This document shows, piece by piece, positions 12,571 to 21,540 of a stretch of DNA of 27,069 bases. Position 1 is the first letter of the stretch, and each line of letters starts with the position of its first letter. The notes under the pieces are model-generated. The model saw only the letters and a list, made by a program, of their open reading frames with translations. It was not told the origin of the DNA and did no database searches. The translations under genes were made by a program, and so were the position numbers. The stretch is from Priapulus caudatus (lineage: Eukaryota; Priapulida; Priapulimorpha; Priapulimorphida; Priapulidae). The stretch is taken from contig NW_014577517.1 of the NCBI RefSeq assembly GCF_000485595.1, forward strand, positions 14,661 through 41,729, written 5' to 3'.

Positions 12571-12730
12571 TTTTCACGCTCCATAATCACACCCTTTAAC
12601 CAGGCATGATGGAGAGCTCCACTAAAAAAATTTCACACCCTTAAAGAGGCAGATTGGACGAGCTCACTAAAAATCACACTTTTAAAACGATATGGAGCAG
12701 CTCCTTGAGGCTCTCCATCATGCCTCTGGG
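12571..12730. repeat. Small folded repeat: terminal inverted repeats around tandem units
   Basis: Inverted ends CCAGGCATGATGGAGAGC (about 12599-12617) and GCTCTCCATCATGCCTCTGG (12710-12729) enclose imperfect tandem units of about 38-45 bp. Each unit contains GAGCTC...ACTAAAAA...TCACAC...TTTAAA. One related unit lies just outside the left end (from about 12571). It resembles a miniature folded element; no target-site duplication was identified. Confidence 0.65.
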
Positions 12731-13495
12731 TGCTGATGAGTGAATCATGACCAATGCCTCACGTCTAGAGGTGAAATCCAAAACGAAAAATTGTGGGATG
12801 TACATATTGTCAATACTACTGATCTATCATCAATCTTCACCCTTCAGTTTATTCAATGGCTTTGCAGGATTACATCTCTTTCATCCAACAACCCAACAAC
12901 TAAGCAGCACCAGATTAATAAAAGAGTTGATTGGATGTCAAAATAAAACTTTGTTTTATTAGTTCTGATTTCTCATCTTAGAGATTCTAATCCATGTACC
13001 TGATATTCTTCAGCACAAAAATCATCACAATTCCATCAACAAACACACAAATGTACTTGTACGTCAGTACGCCAACTATGAGCCCCTCCATCCTACGACT
13101 TTTTCACGTTGGCAGAAAACCACTTCTCGTCACGTATAGTATAAAACGAGCAGGTAACTTGTGGCTACCGTATAGGTACCTGTATTTGGATGCTGTTGTT
13201 TAGTTGTATTTATATATATATATATAAACCAGAGGGTAGTAACCAGACTAGTACCCCTGCCATACGTTCAGTTACTTACACACCACAAATTGTTGTGTGT
13301 TGCTAACCTTTTTGTACCCCCCTACATTGAGAACTCTATGAAGCGCTATATTTCAACATAATAGACATACTTTTGGTGCGCGATTTCAACCACTTTTATG
13401 AGGCGCGATGATGCGCGCACCATGGCACAATTTCGGGTGCGCGGTGGAGCGCGAGCGCGATCGCGCCCCTTAAAAATGATAGCCTGTATATATAT
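12731..13495. other. Unannotated, AT-rich with a TA microsatellite
   Basis: Overlapping 68-71 codon plus frames (12740-12962) share no motif with a known family. A short TA run lies at 13211-13226. Between 13377 and 13470 the DNA becomes rich in GCGCGA/GCGCAC words. No gene is supported. Confidence 0.5.
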
Positions 13496-13711
13496 CAGGG
13501 TTCTCCAAGAGCACGTATAGCATGGCGGCCCGCCAGGCTATCGTCGAGCCCCGCCATCTAAAATGCACCCGCCACTCTAAATATCATAGCCGCCATGCTA
13601 AATATCATAGCCCCCGGACCCCCCTAGCATGCAAACTGCCTTCGGCGATTTGCAACTAGGACCGTAAAAGCAGCACCCCCATGCTATAATGCAAAAGCTT
13701 GGAGAACCCTG
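13496..13711. mobile_element. hAT-like MITE, 216 bp
   Basis: Terminal inverted repeats CAGGGTTCTCCAAGAGC (left) and GCTTGGAGAACCCTG (right) match over 13 bp from the ends. Both flanks read TATATAT, compatible with a 7-8 bp target duplication, but the flanks are simple TA repeat so this is ambiguous. CAG-starting ends and a duplication of this size suit the hAT superfamily. The interior has no coding capacity but contains CCCCCGGACCCCCCT. A near-identical stretch occurs at about 19505-19520 inside another repeat with the same CAGGGTTCTCC terminus, so a shared family is likely. Confidence 0.7.
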
Positions 13712-13869
13712 TATATATGGATATATGTATATATATATATAATATTTTTACGCTCACTACGCTTGCCACGGGTGCCAATAGATTAGGCCCTGGTCATACT
13801 CTTTTTCTATTATGGACTCCTGACCTGTAAATGCATTACCAGCCTGGGTAGAAATAAGGAGAACAAAAA

Positions 13870-14071
13870 TGGTCCACAGGACCATCTAGTTTGAAATTTA
13901 GATAGTCCTAAATTTCAAATTGTTCTCTAAAAGTAATGCGGCATTCAAGCGTGAGAAAGAGATTTTACTTGGTGATAAAATGGCTTAATTATTCACCTAC
14001 GTAACACTTTAATAGTATATTGGAACGTGGAAACTTGAATAAACCAAAATATTGAATGGTCCGTCGGACCA
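13870..14071. repeat. Paired TGGTCC-N3-GGACCA hairpin repeats
   Basis: Two copies of a palindromic word, TGGTCCACAGGACCA (13870-13884) and TGGTCCGTCGGACCA (14057-14071), are each followed by a similar stretch (TCTAGTTTGAAATTTA and TCGACTTTGAAAATCT). After the first copy the sequence folds back on itself (13891-13900 with 13909-13918). Probably two ends or copies of a small repeat. Confidence 0.5.
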
Positions 14072-14150
14072 TCGACTTTGAAAATCTGATGGTCCACCTG
14101 ATTATTTGCTGGCCCCGGAGCATCGGACCATCGCTTATTTCGACCCCTGC

Positions 14151-14330
14151 ATTGTGCAGTCCCTACGCATGCTTGCCTGCAACACATTGTACAGTACCTA
14201 TACGCACGTTTATTTGTGATGCATTGTACACTACCTACGCATGCTTATCTGTGCTCCAATCCTGTACAGTATGTGCGCAAGCGTACCTGCCAAGAATTGT
14301 ACATCATCCATGCACGCCTGCATTCAAAAT
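14151..14330 (+). repeat. Minisatellite, about 36 bp x 5
   Basis: Diverged units start near 14151, 14186, 14223, 14259 and 14296. They share ATTGTACAGTACCTACGCATG-like words followed by a CTTGCCTG/TTATCTG segment. The array begins about 150 bp into the intron from the CADPS donor. Confidence 0.7.
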
Positions 14331-14474
14331 GCTATATATATCAGCTGATGTCATATCGCACATGTATGCTTCTATGATGCACCTGCCTGCAAGGCATCGT
14401 AATGCAACATTTGTGGGACCAGCAATGCAGTACAGAGCAGCGAACCGCAATCTCGCGCGATGCAACACGCTCTC

Positions 14475-14480
14475 GCTTAC
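14475..14480 (-). other. Splice donor of CADPS coding exon
   Basis: Read on the minus strand, the exon end CTGCAG is followed by GTAAGC, a strong consensus donor. Protein homology stops exactly here (…HQLLYNALQ), while the frame runs on to a stop near 14304 with no family similarity. The break falls between codons (phase 0). Confidence 0.9.
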
Positions 14481-15278
14481 CTGCAGTGCGTTGTACAGCA
14501 GCTGGTGCTCAAACTTCTTCACTCCGAGTATCGCCTGGAACATGTCGTACAGCTGCTCCTTGCTGAGTATCAGTTCGGAGGCGGTGCTCTGCTGCGCGCG
14601 CGACGGCTTGCGCGGGTCGTCCTCGCCGCGGAAGATCTGGTCGAACTTCGCCATCCACGAGCTGAGCACCGTCTCCTTGCTGAGGCCATCGATCTCCGGC
14701 AGGCTGCGCACTCGCTTCTCAATGTTGTTCTTGAACACCTCGCGGAAGTCGTTCGCCGAGCAGCCGCCGGACGCGACCATCTTTGTGATGCGGTCGCTCT
14801 TGAGGAACACCTCGTGGTAGCTCTGCACGGCGTTCGTGAACGCCTCGTCGGCGACGATCTGCGTCTCGCCGTTGAGGAACGCCTGGTAGCGCTCCTTGGT
14901 CTGCGCGAGGTTGGCGCGCGTGATCTTCGCCTGCCGCCGCGTCATGTCGGTCGGCTGCTTCGCGTTGAACGGGTACGCGATGCAGCGCGACACAAACACG
15001 TAGATCTGCAGCCGCCGCTTCTGCTCCTCCTTCTCGCGCTCGGCGCGCTCCGCGTCGTCCTTGCGCTCCTTCTCGCTGACAATCGACGGGCTCGGACTCG
15101 AGGGGCGCACGACGTTCGGCGGCCGCGAGCCCGGCCCGAGGCTGAGCGTGTCGCTCGCCGGCGAGTGACTGCGCGAGCCCTGCTGCGTCGGCACGCCGAG
15201 ACTCACCGTCTCGGAGCCGTCCTCGCCCTCGAGCGTCTCATTGTCACTCTCCTCCTCGCTCGACGACGGGTCCAACAT
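14481..15278 (-). CDS. Cadps: CADPS/CAPS (unc-31), first coding exon, 266 codons
   Basis: N-terminal part of the calcium-dependent secretion activator, a cytosolic and membrane-bound factor that primes dense-core vesicles for fusion in neuroendocrine cells and neurons. The start [12 protein letters not shown] matches the family N-terminus. ATG at 15278 is chosen because an in-frame TAG lies 15 nt upstream (15291-15293) and the intervening GTG codon is not a start. Then come a Ser/Pro-rich linker (RPSSPSPS, about 58-65), a highly charged helix (about 69-88), [13 protein letters not shown] (99-111), [17 protein letters not shown] (131-147), [20 protein letters not shown] (170-189) and [20 protein letters not shown] (190-209), ending [13 protein letters not shown] (254-266). 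The family's C2, PH and MUN domains (full length near 1,300 residues) are absent and must be encoded on later exons to the left. The exon carries no frameshift. Confidence 0.96.
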
Positions 15279-15311
15279 CACGATGCGCCGCTATGAGTAC
15301 ATCTGCCACAT
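15279..15311 (-). other. CADPS 5' UTR with candidate 3' splice site and six-codon upstream ORF
   Basis: On the minus strand a pyrimidine tract, CTCTCTCCTCTGTTGTAG, ends at 15312, a good acceptor. The exon would then begin ATGTGGCAGATGTACTCATAG, written here as its six codons M-W-Q-M-Y-S plus a stop (the TAG at 15291-15293). This upstream ORF is in frame with the main ATG, five codons before it. If the acceptor is used, at least one non-coding first exon lies upstream (in or beyond the gap). If not, this is simply leader sequence. The pyrimidine tract may also be chance, because repeat-derived GAGAGG words lie nearby. Confidence 0.4.
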
Positions 15312-15419
15312 CTACAACAGAGGAGAGAGGTCAGCAAACTTCACATGGCTTCCTTGTACTACAAGTTGTAGCAGAGGATTATCTAGGATTCTAGGGAATG
15401 AACAGAGGAGAAGCCGTAG

Positions 15420-15540
15420 AGTGTTAGATGTGTTAGCTAACTGAGAGAGGAGGTTTAGCTTGCAGGCTGCAACAGAGAGGAGAGGTCACCAGGTATTAGA
15501 TACGTTGGCTTTCTGGGAGAGGAGGATTAGCCAAGGCTGC
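15420..15540 (+). repeat. Diverged fragments of dispersed repeat X
   Basis: GTGTTAGATGT, GCAGGCTGCAACAGAGAG and GTTGGCTTTCTG appear in the same order and spacing as at about 19735-19835 in repeat X. A shorter, partly overlapping echo (GGCTGCAACA) is at 15534. This shows that X is a dispersed family and that it reaches the left side of the assembly gap. Confidence 0.6.
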
Positions 15541-15663
15541 AACAAAGAAAAAGCCATCCAGATGAGACGGGACTAGAGAAGCGTTACAAGTCGAAAGGAG
15601 GTGTTGATCCGAAGCGCTGAGCGCAGATCTTGTGCGCAGTTCCGCGGCAAGGCGCACGCGACC

Positions 15664-16205
15664 NNNNNNNNNNNNNNNNNNNNNNNNNNNNNNNNNNNNN
15701 NNNNNNNNNNNNNNNNNNNNNNNNNNNNNNNNNNNNNNNNNNNNNNNNNNNNNNNNNNNNNNNNNNNNNNNNNNNNNNNNNNNNNNNNNNNNNNNNNNNN
15801 NNNNNNNNNNNNNNNNNNNNNNNNNNNNNNNNNNNNNNNNNNNNNNNNNNNNNNNNNNNNNNNNNNNNNNNNNNNNNNNNNNNNNNNNNNNNNNNNNNNN
15901 NNNNNNNNNNNNNNNNNNNNNNNNNNNNNNNNNNNNNNNNNNNNNNNNNNNNNNNNNNNNNNNNNNNNNNNNNNNNNNNNNNNNNNNNNNNNNNNNNNNN
16001 NNNNNNNNNNNNNNNNNNNNNNNNNNNNNNNNNNNNNNNNNNNNNNNNNNNNNNNNNNNNNNNNNNNNNNNNNNNNNNNNNNNNNNNNNNNNNNNNNNNN
16101 NNNNNNNNNNNNNNNNNNNNNNNNNNNNNNNNNNNNNNNNNNNNNNNNNNNNNNNNNNNNNNNNNNNNNNNNNNNNNNNNNNNNNNNNNNNNNNNNNNNN
16201 NNNNN
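15664..16205. other. Assembly gap (542 N)
   Basis: Unknown bases. The gap sits between X-type repeat fragments and one arm of an X foldback that starts abruptly at 16206, so the unresolved sequence is probably repeat. Any CADPS upstream exon or promoter could be hidden here. Every reading frame crossing it is meaningless. Confidence 0.99.
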
Positions 16206-17018
16206 GCATGAATCGACTTCACGTTGGATTTTTTTATTTTTTTGAAAATATTTTTTTTGATATTTTATTTTAATTTTTGATTTGCGAACAGATCACAAAT
16301 AACAATTCTTTGCACACGCCTGCTTTAATAATGGACTCGGTCCGGCGTTTAGCTGCGAACAACAAACGTCTCCATTTTTAGGCCTGAAGGAATAAAACAA
16401 CCATAGAAAATTCGCATTATTCTCCTAGAGAAGCAAGAGTCCATTCTAGTGTCCATTTTAAAGCAGCCGTGTCAAAACTTTCTTTAATTGTGGAGTCGGC
16501 AAACAAAAATTAAAAATAAAATCTACAAGAATATTTCAAAAAATATAAAAAATCCCAACGTGATAATCGATCGGTGCGAATGCATTGATTTGGACCCGTT
16601 GATGTCATTATATATGAACATTTGAGTTGCCTCTCCTCTGTTCCAAGTCTTAGCCAATTCTCCTTTCCAAGCTCCCTCAGAAAGCCAAGCATGTTTACCA
16701 TTCACGGACTCTCTGGTTGCAGCTCTGGCGGTTCTAAAACTCCTCAATCAGATAGCCATGCAGTAGCAATCTAACACTCTAGACGATCTGCAGCAGGATA
16801 TCCGCAGGCGACGCGCGAAAACGCCGCCATAGCGCGATCTAACACATCTCGCTGCCCCACTCCCAATCATTTTTCCGCCAGGTCCCTTTGCGGTTATAGA
16901 CTAAGGCCCAGGTTCTCCCCAGGATGAAATTCAAACAGGGGAGGGGAGGGGAGGGGAGGGGGGAGGGGGAGGGGGAAACTAGGGGGGTCCCGGGGGGGGG
17001 CGTGTATTTTTACCGTAC
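16206..17018 (-). repeat. Repeat X, copy 1 (inverted relative to copy 2), cut by the gap
   Basis: Reverse complement of 19483-20293, with many small indels. It contains a foldback whose arms are 16206-16335 (truncated by the gap) and 16451-16615. These are followed by the shared region with TTAGCCAATTCTCCTTTCC and AACTCCTCAATCAGATAGCC, then a (GGGGA)n tract. The frame at 16523-16747 (minus) and its counterpart at 19763-19975 (plus) are similar only because the DNA is. Neither resembles a known protein. Confidence 0.85.
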
Positions 17019-17387
17019 GACTAATTAATGCGTAAAATCGCCTCCACATCCATACAGACGGTATTTGGGGTTCTTGTATATATAAGATAGCCGAGTCGGT
17101 GTACAGTTACAGTTAGTTACAGGTTAACTGTGCCACTGTCAGGTAACGTTGTGGAGCTGTCTGCAGTGCAGTGCGTGGTACGGTAAAAATACACGGCGTT
17201 GGGTTCCTGGTCGAAGACGGCAATTATTGACGGTCGATTCCCGCGCTGGCAAACTTTTATTGTGGTGGCAGATTAAACGGGGCGGAGGTAATTCCAAAAC
17301 GGAGGCGCAACGATTCAAACAGCGGGGAGTTTTCCCAAACGGGCGCGCGCGGCGCGCCCGTTGCGCGCAACGTTAGGGAGAACCCTG
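16909..17387. mobile_element. hAT-like non-autonomous element, 479 bp
   Basis: The left end reads CAGGTTCTCCCC and the right end GGGAGAACCCTG, giving about 12-bp imperfect terminal inverted repeats of the same type as the MITE at 13496. The flanks read AAGGCC (left; AAAGCC in the related end at 19605) and AAAGCC (right), a possible short target duplication that I am not sure of. Near the left end is a (GGGGA)n tract, near the right end a GCGCGC-rich hairpin (about 17343-17366). Its left half recurs inverted at 19483-19605 and its right half inverted at 22621-22912, so this is the only copy whose halves are joined. Confidence 0.55.
16936..17000 (+). repeat. (GGGGA)n and G-run tract
   Basis: Four or more GGGG runs separated by A, then longer G runs. 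This fits G-quadruplex potential. The C-rich complement occurs at about 19500-19577 in the inverted copy. Confidence 0.8.
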
Positions 17388-17610
17388 AAAGCCGTATAAT
17401 CGCTCAATTCAGCAGTTGTGGCGATTCCACAAGCCTTTTCACTACGCCGGTAGGTAGACCATTTCATAGAAATGCTCGTAATTGTTCGTTGCTGTCACGC
17501 GCTTCGTTTTCCTGTAGAAAAGCGAGTTTCCATTTTGGGTGTTGTCATGCCCTGACATTATTTTTGAACGTATCGCGTTCCCATAGATGGTGCCACGATG
17601 CCATGTTCAT
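17388..17610 (-). pseudogene. Partial LINE reverse transcriptase, N-terminal segment (L2)
   Basis: Minus-strand counterpart of 22399-22620, about 190 bp similar to the start of the fuller RT fragment at 18470-19066. It is cut at 17388, exactly where the hAT-like terminus GGGAGAACCCTG ends. Non-functional; frameshifts against the right-arm copy are present. Confidence 0.6.
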
Positions 17611-18129
17611 GGCATTTTCACGCAGTTTTTCTTCACGAGCGGCGCTAGACTGCTGCCGGTGCACACGCTGCCTAACTATAAGTTCAGTGTAGCCAAGATG
17701 ACTTGCGGAGTGAAGGTCCGTACCAGTCTAGCTGCTATCGATGATAGACCGGATCTGATCCATGATGAAGACCGGATGTTCTGATTTTTCCGATGATACG
17801 ACATAGTTACAGCATCTACATATGCATAGAGCTAGGCATAGAGCATAGAGCATATATAATATACTTTCGGATTCATACATATCCATCGATATTGCATCCA
17901 TGCATATATCATGCCACTGTGTTTAGTGCATAGAACTGTAAGGTTGTTTTGAATGTGACGAGTCCAAAAGCCAGCACAGATTTACTTCCAATCGAACGTC
18001 ATCCACGCCAGCGTGGGCAACCGTCTACCAACTCCAGTACTCAGTAGTACGGACGTCGGTGTTGTTTACTGTTACTCTAGCTACACAAAAAATTGTGTTA
18101 CACAGGTCTTCTAACCCTTGCAAATACGC

Positions 18130-18430
18130 GTTTGTTGGCAGCTAGTAGTAGTACTAGCTCTAGTACTATACTATGTGGTATTATATTAGTACTAGTAGTC
18201 TCTAGTAGCTGTAGTGGCATGATATAGTAGTAAACTTAGTCTAGTACTAGTACTTAGTCTAGATAACCGACCAGGCTGTGTGGCTAACGTCAATATAGGT
18301 ATTCTAACTCTAGCAATACCGTTTCTTGGAGGCTAGTAGTCTAGTACTAGTAACTAGTACTAGTACTAGTGATTAGTGCAGTAGTGCTAGTACTAATAGT
18401 AGTACTACGTACTACTATACTAATTATTGT
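18130..18430. repeat. Degenerate ACTAGT/TAG-rich block, left arm
   Basis: Many CTAGTACTAGTA-type words, which are self-complementary, surround two diverged copies of a TTCTAACnCTnGCAA…CGTTT segment (about 18109 and 18311). The block is mirrored at 21541-21900 in the right arm. Confidence 0.75.
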
Positions 18431-18469
18431 AACATGTACTTGTAGTAATCTAATAGTAAGTAAAGAATA

Positions 18470-19066
18470 TTCATAGGTCTGCATACAATTGAATTTCTCC
18501 TGGTCAACGTCAATGTGACTTCGTAATGCTAACAGCGCCCAGTCTCAGCCATACAAATAAGCAGCTTAATTTTTAACAGGGCTGCAATTCGTGACATATA
18601 TATTAGAAATAGCAACTCCAGATCAGACGGCATCGCACATGTGTCATCTCGCTTCTTCTGCACAGATAGGCCTGCAAGCATTTGCACGACTAGCTTATAC
18701 TGTAGACCAATTGCTTTTAGTTTGGATAGTAACAATAGAGTGGTCAATTGTTATGGCGATGCTTTTTCTATATGTAAAACTAGCATCCCAGTGAAATACC
18801 GTTATCTGGCTTCATTGCAATGTCATCGCGTTAACTGAATGAAGGCTGTATGTGTAGAATGAACTTTCATGGACCGTATAATTGCTGAATTCAGCAGTTG
18901 TGGCGGATTCACAAGGCCTTTTTCACTACGCACGTAGGTAGACATTTCGATAGAAATGGTCGTAATTGTTCGTTGTGCTGGTCGGCGCGCTGGTTTTCGC
19001 TCTAGAAAACCGAGTTACCTATTTTTTTGGTGTTTCATGCCCTGAATTATTTTCGAACATATCGCC
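18470..19066 (-). pseudogene. Decayed LINE-type reverse transcriptase fragment, left arm (L1)
   Basis: The minus strand encodes parts of a non-LTR RT, inverted relative to 20955-21540. LLLSKLKAIGLQYKLVV (region after motif A) and MPSDLELLFLIYM, corresponding to the family's PLLFLIY motif before the catalytic YxDD, are readable in one frame (minus ORF 18529-18747). The catalytic stretch is degraded here (YADD-like box replaced). Motif A and upstream parts lie in other frames. No endonuclease domain or 3' tail is visible. Dead copy. Confidence 0.75.
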
Positions 19067-19287
19067 TTTTTCATTATTACGTCGTCATGGTTTGTGATAT
19101 AGGTGAACAATTTCTATTTACATGAATAGAGGCGTATTATTTCCCGCATGTATTATATAAAACACCAGCTATGTATCCGCGTGCGGCTGCCGCTTGTTAC
19201 ATGAAGCCGCTGACGCATAATAAAATACAATTCATATAAAGGTTTATACAACACAGTGTAGAAGTAGAAGGTGTGACACTTTTATGA

Positions 19288-19482
19288 TGATTTCATTGAA
19301 CTGCATAAGAGCAGCAGCTCAATGCAGCTGAGCTGTTCCATTGTATTCCCGTAAAATTATCGACTGGCTCGGCTGGCAGCGTATGGATGCAGTGCGCCGG
19401 GCCTATGCATTCGGCGCAGCGGATCCATAGCTGGCCAGCGCTGCATACTGTCGTAGGGACGTTCCCATGCCGGCTCTGGCGT
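19288..19482. other. Spacer sequence between left arm Y and repeat X copy 2
   Basis: No partner found within the window. It contains short GC-rich self-complementary words (about 19390-19440), and no gene. Confidence 0.5.
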
Positions 19483-20293
19483 CGTAACGTAAATACACCC
19501 GGCCCCCCCGGACCCCCCTACCGTTTCCCCCCTCCCCCTCCCCCCCTCCCCCTCCCCCTACCCCTCCCCTCCCCCTGTTTGAATTTCATCCTGGGGAGAA
19601 CCCTGGGCTTTAGTCTATAACCAGAAGGGACCTGGGTAAAATGATTGGAGTGGGGGCAGCGAAGATGTGTTAGATCGCCGCTAGGCGGCGTTTTCGCGCG
19701 CGTCGCGCGGATATCCTGCTGCAGATCGTCTAGAGTGTTAGATGTACTGCATGGCTATCTGATTGAGGAGTTTTAGACTGCAGGCTGCAACAGAGAGTCC
19801 AGTGAATGTAACACATGTTGGCTTTCTGAGGGAGCTTGGAAAGGAGAATTGGCTAAGACTGGTAACAGAGGAGAGGCAATCAAATGTTATATATAATGAC
19901 ATCAAGGTCAAATCAATGCATTCACCGATCGATATCACGTTGGGATTTTTTATATTTTTTGAAAATATTTTTTAGATATTTTATTTTAATTTTTTGTTTG
20001 CCGATCACAATAAAAAGTTTTGACACGGCTGTTTAAAATGGACTAGAATGGACTCTGCTTTCTCAGAGAATACGAATTTCTAGGTGTTTATATACCTTCA
20101 AGGCCTAAAAAAAGACGTTTGTTTCCGCTAACCCGACCGAGTCCATTTTAAACAGCCGTGTCAAAACTTTTTATTGTGATCGGCAAACAAAAAATTAAAA
20201 TAAAATATCAAAAAAATATTTTCAAAAAATAAAAAAAATCACAACGTGATATCGATCGGTGAATGCATTGATTTGACCTTGAAGTCATTATAT
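19483..20293 (+). repeat. Repeat X, copy 2, with 153-bp foldback arms
   Basis: Inverted relative to 16206-17018. It starts with the C-rich tract and a hAT-like terminus (GGGGAGAACCCTG, ending 19605), continues through the AGCTTGGAAAGGAGAATTGG region, and ends in a hairpin. The arms 19891-20043 and 20141-20293 are the same length and pair nearly throughout, around a 97-bp loop containing AAGGCCTAAAAAAAGACG. A further piece of the loop sequence recurs inverted at about 20408-20440. Confidence 0.85.
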
Positions 20294-20296
20294 TTA

Positions 20297-20734
20297 TGGG
20301 CTGTTATACGTATAAAACAAGTATTGTTAGAATACAAAAGAAAATAAAGAATATTTGATAACAAGTTTTGCCTGCCTACCGTGTCCAATTTATTTCAGCT
20401 CGTTAGCGGAAACAAACGTTTTTTTTAGGCCTTAGGCACACCTACGCTGAAGGAAAGAGCACATCAAATTGAGTGACAGTGACACTGTCACAAATAACTG
20501 AGGAGGAAGACCTGGGTATAGGCGCTACGTGATGTAGTGGCAACAGATTAGTTTCTAGGGATTCGGTGAAAATAGCACCATGTTAGCTATGAACAGTTAG
20601 CGGTGAACGACTTATCACTCTCATGAGAACCATCTAACTTTCTCTTTGTCTTGAAAGATGATCTGATATTTTAGTATTGCTAGTATATTTGAAATTGTTA
20701 TATATATATATATATAATTATATATATAAAAAAT
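20297..20734. other. Spacer before right arm, with (TA)n
   Basis: Unpaired sequence joining repeat X copy 2 to the right arm. It holds the perfect short palindrome GTGACAGTGACACTGTCAC (about 20471-20489), an inverted fragment of the X loop (about 20408-20440) and a TA microsatellite (20698-20729) abutting the arm. No gene. Confidence 0.6.
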
Positions 20735-20954
20735 ATCAATAAAAGTGTCAACACCTTCTACTTCTACACTGTGTTGTATAACTTTTATTATGAATTGTAT
20801 TTTATTATGCGTCAGCGGCTTCATGTAACGAGCGGCAGCCGCAGCGGATACATAAGCTGGGTTTTATAATAATACATGCGGAAATAATACGCCTCTATTC
20901 ATGTAAATAGAAATGTTCACCTATATACAAACAATGACGACGTAATAATGACAA

Positions 20955-21540
20955 AAGGCGATATGTTCGAAAATAATGTCAGGGCATGAAACACCAAAAA
21001 TGGTAACTCGGTTTTCTAGAGGAAAACCAAGCGCGCCGACCAGCAAACGAACAATTACGACCATTTCTATGAAATGTCTACCTACGTGCGTAGTGAAAAG
21101 GCTTGTGGAATCGCCACAACTGCTGAATTCAGCAATTATACGGTCCATGAAGTCATTCTACACATACAGCCTTCATTCAGTTAACGGATGACATTGCCAA
21201 TGAAGCAGATAAACGGTATTTCACTGGGATGCTAGTTTTACATATAGAAAAAGCATCGCATACAATTGACCACTCTATGTTACTATCCAAACTAAAAGCA
21301 ATTGGTCTACAGTATAAGCTAGTCGTGAAATGCTTGCAGGCCTATCTGTGCAGAAGAAGCGAGATGACACATGTGCGATGCCGTCTGATCTGGAGTTGCT
21401 ATTTCTAATATATATGTCAACGATATTGCAGCCGCTGTAAAAAATAAGCTGTTATTGTATGGTGATGACTGGGCGCTGTTAGCATTACGAAGTCACATTG
21501 ACGTTGACCAGGAGAAATTCAAATTGTATGCAGACCTATG
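20955..21540 (+). pseudogene. Decayed LINE-type reverse transcriptase fragment, right arm (R1)
   Basis: The best-preserved RT copy. In order along the plus strand, across at least two frameshifts: a fingers segment resembling K-V-P-I-F-K-x-G-K followed by a YRPIS-like stretch (PKMVTRFSRGKPSAP, then ISMKCLPTCVVKRLVES); an FGFR-HST-like box (LYGP…SHSTHTAF, from about 21133); QLTDDIANEADKRYFTG (about 21177); motif A VLHIEKASHTIDHSML (family LDxxKAFDTVDH, catalytic Asp replaced by His); KLKAIGLQYKLVV; and motif C LLLYGDDWALL (about 21450-21482, family YADD). In motif C the residue before the DD pair is G instead of A, and both aspartates remain. This order is diagnostic of non-LTR RTs such as Jockey/CR1-type. 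Inactive: frameshifts, no endonuclease, no 3' end. Confidence 0.82.

Larger units (their letters stand above)
17083..19287 (-). repeat. Left arm (Y) of a 5.8-kb inverted repeat
   Basis: Pairs with 20735-22912 along its whole length, with frequent 1-2 base indels and substitutions. Shared landmarks in mirrored order are the GCCGAGTCGGTGTACAGTTA edge, the GCGCGC hairpin, two RT segments, a TATGCATAGAGCTAGGCATA patch, the ACTAGT-rich block and the edge GTGTAGAAGTAGAAGGTGT. The spacer is 1,447 bp. It is either a foldback-type mobile structure or an inverted duplicate. Confidence 0.88.

Noticed and set aside
14304-14480. Continuation of the CADPS frame past residue 266
   Set aside because: Similarity stops exactly at the CAG/GTAAGC donor; the remainder is intron read-through.
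15279-15281. Extra N-terminal Met from a start at 15281
   Set aside because: That codon is GTG. The family begins [12 protein letters not shown] and the ATG is at 15278.
14460-15296. 278-codon plus frame, Leu/Arg/Ala-rich
   Set aside because: Antisense shadow of the CADPS exon; GC-rich third codon positions keep it open.
15496-16273. Frames spanning the N gap
   Set aside because: They are mostly unknown residues and carry no information.
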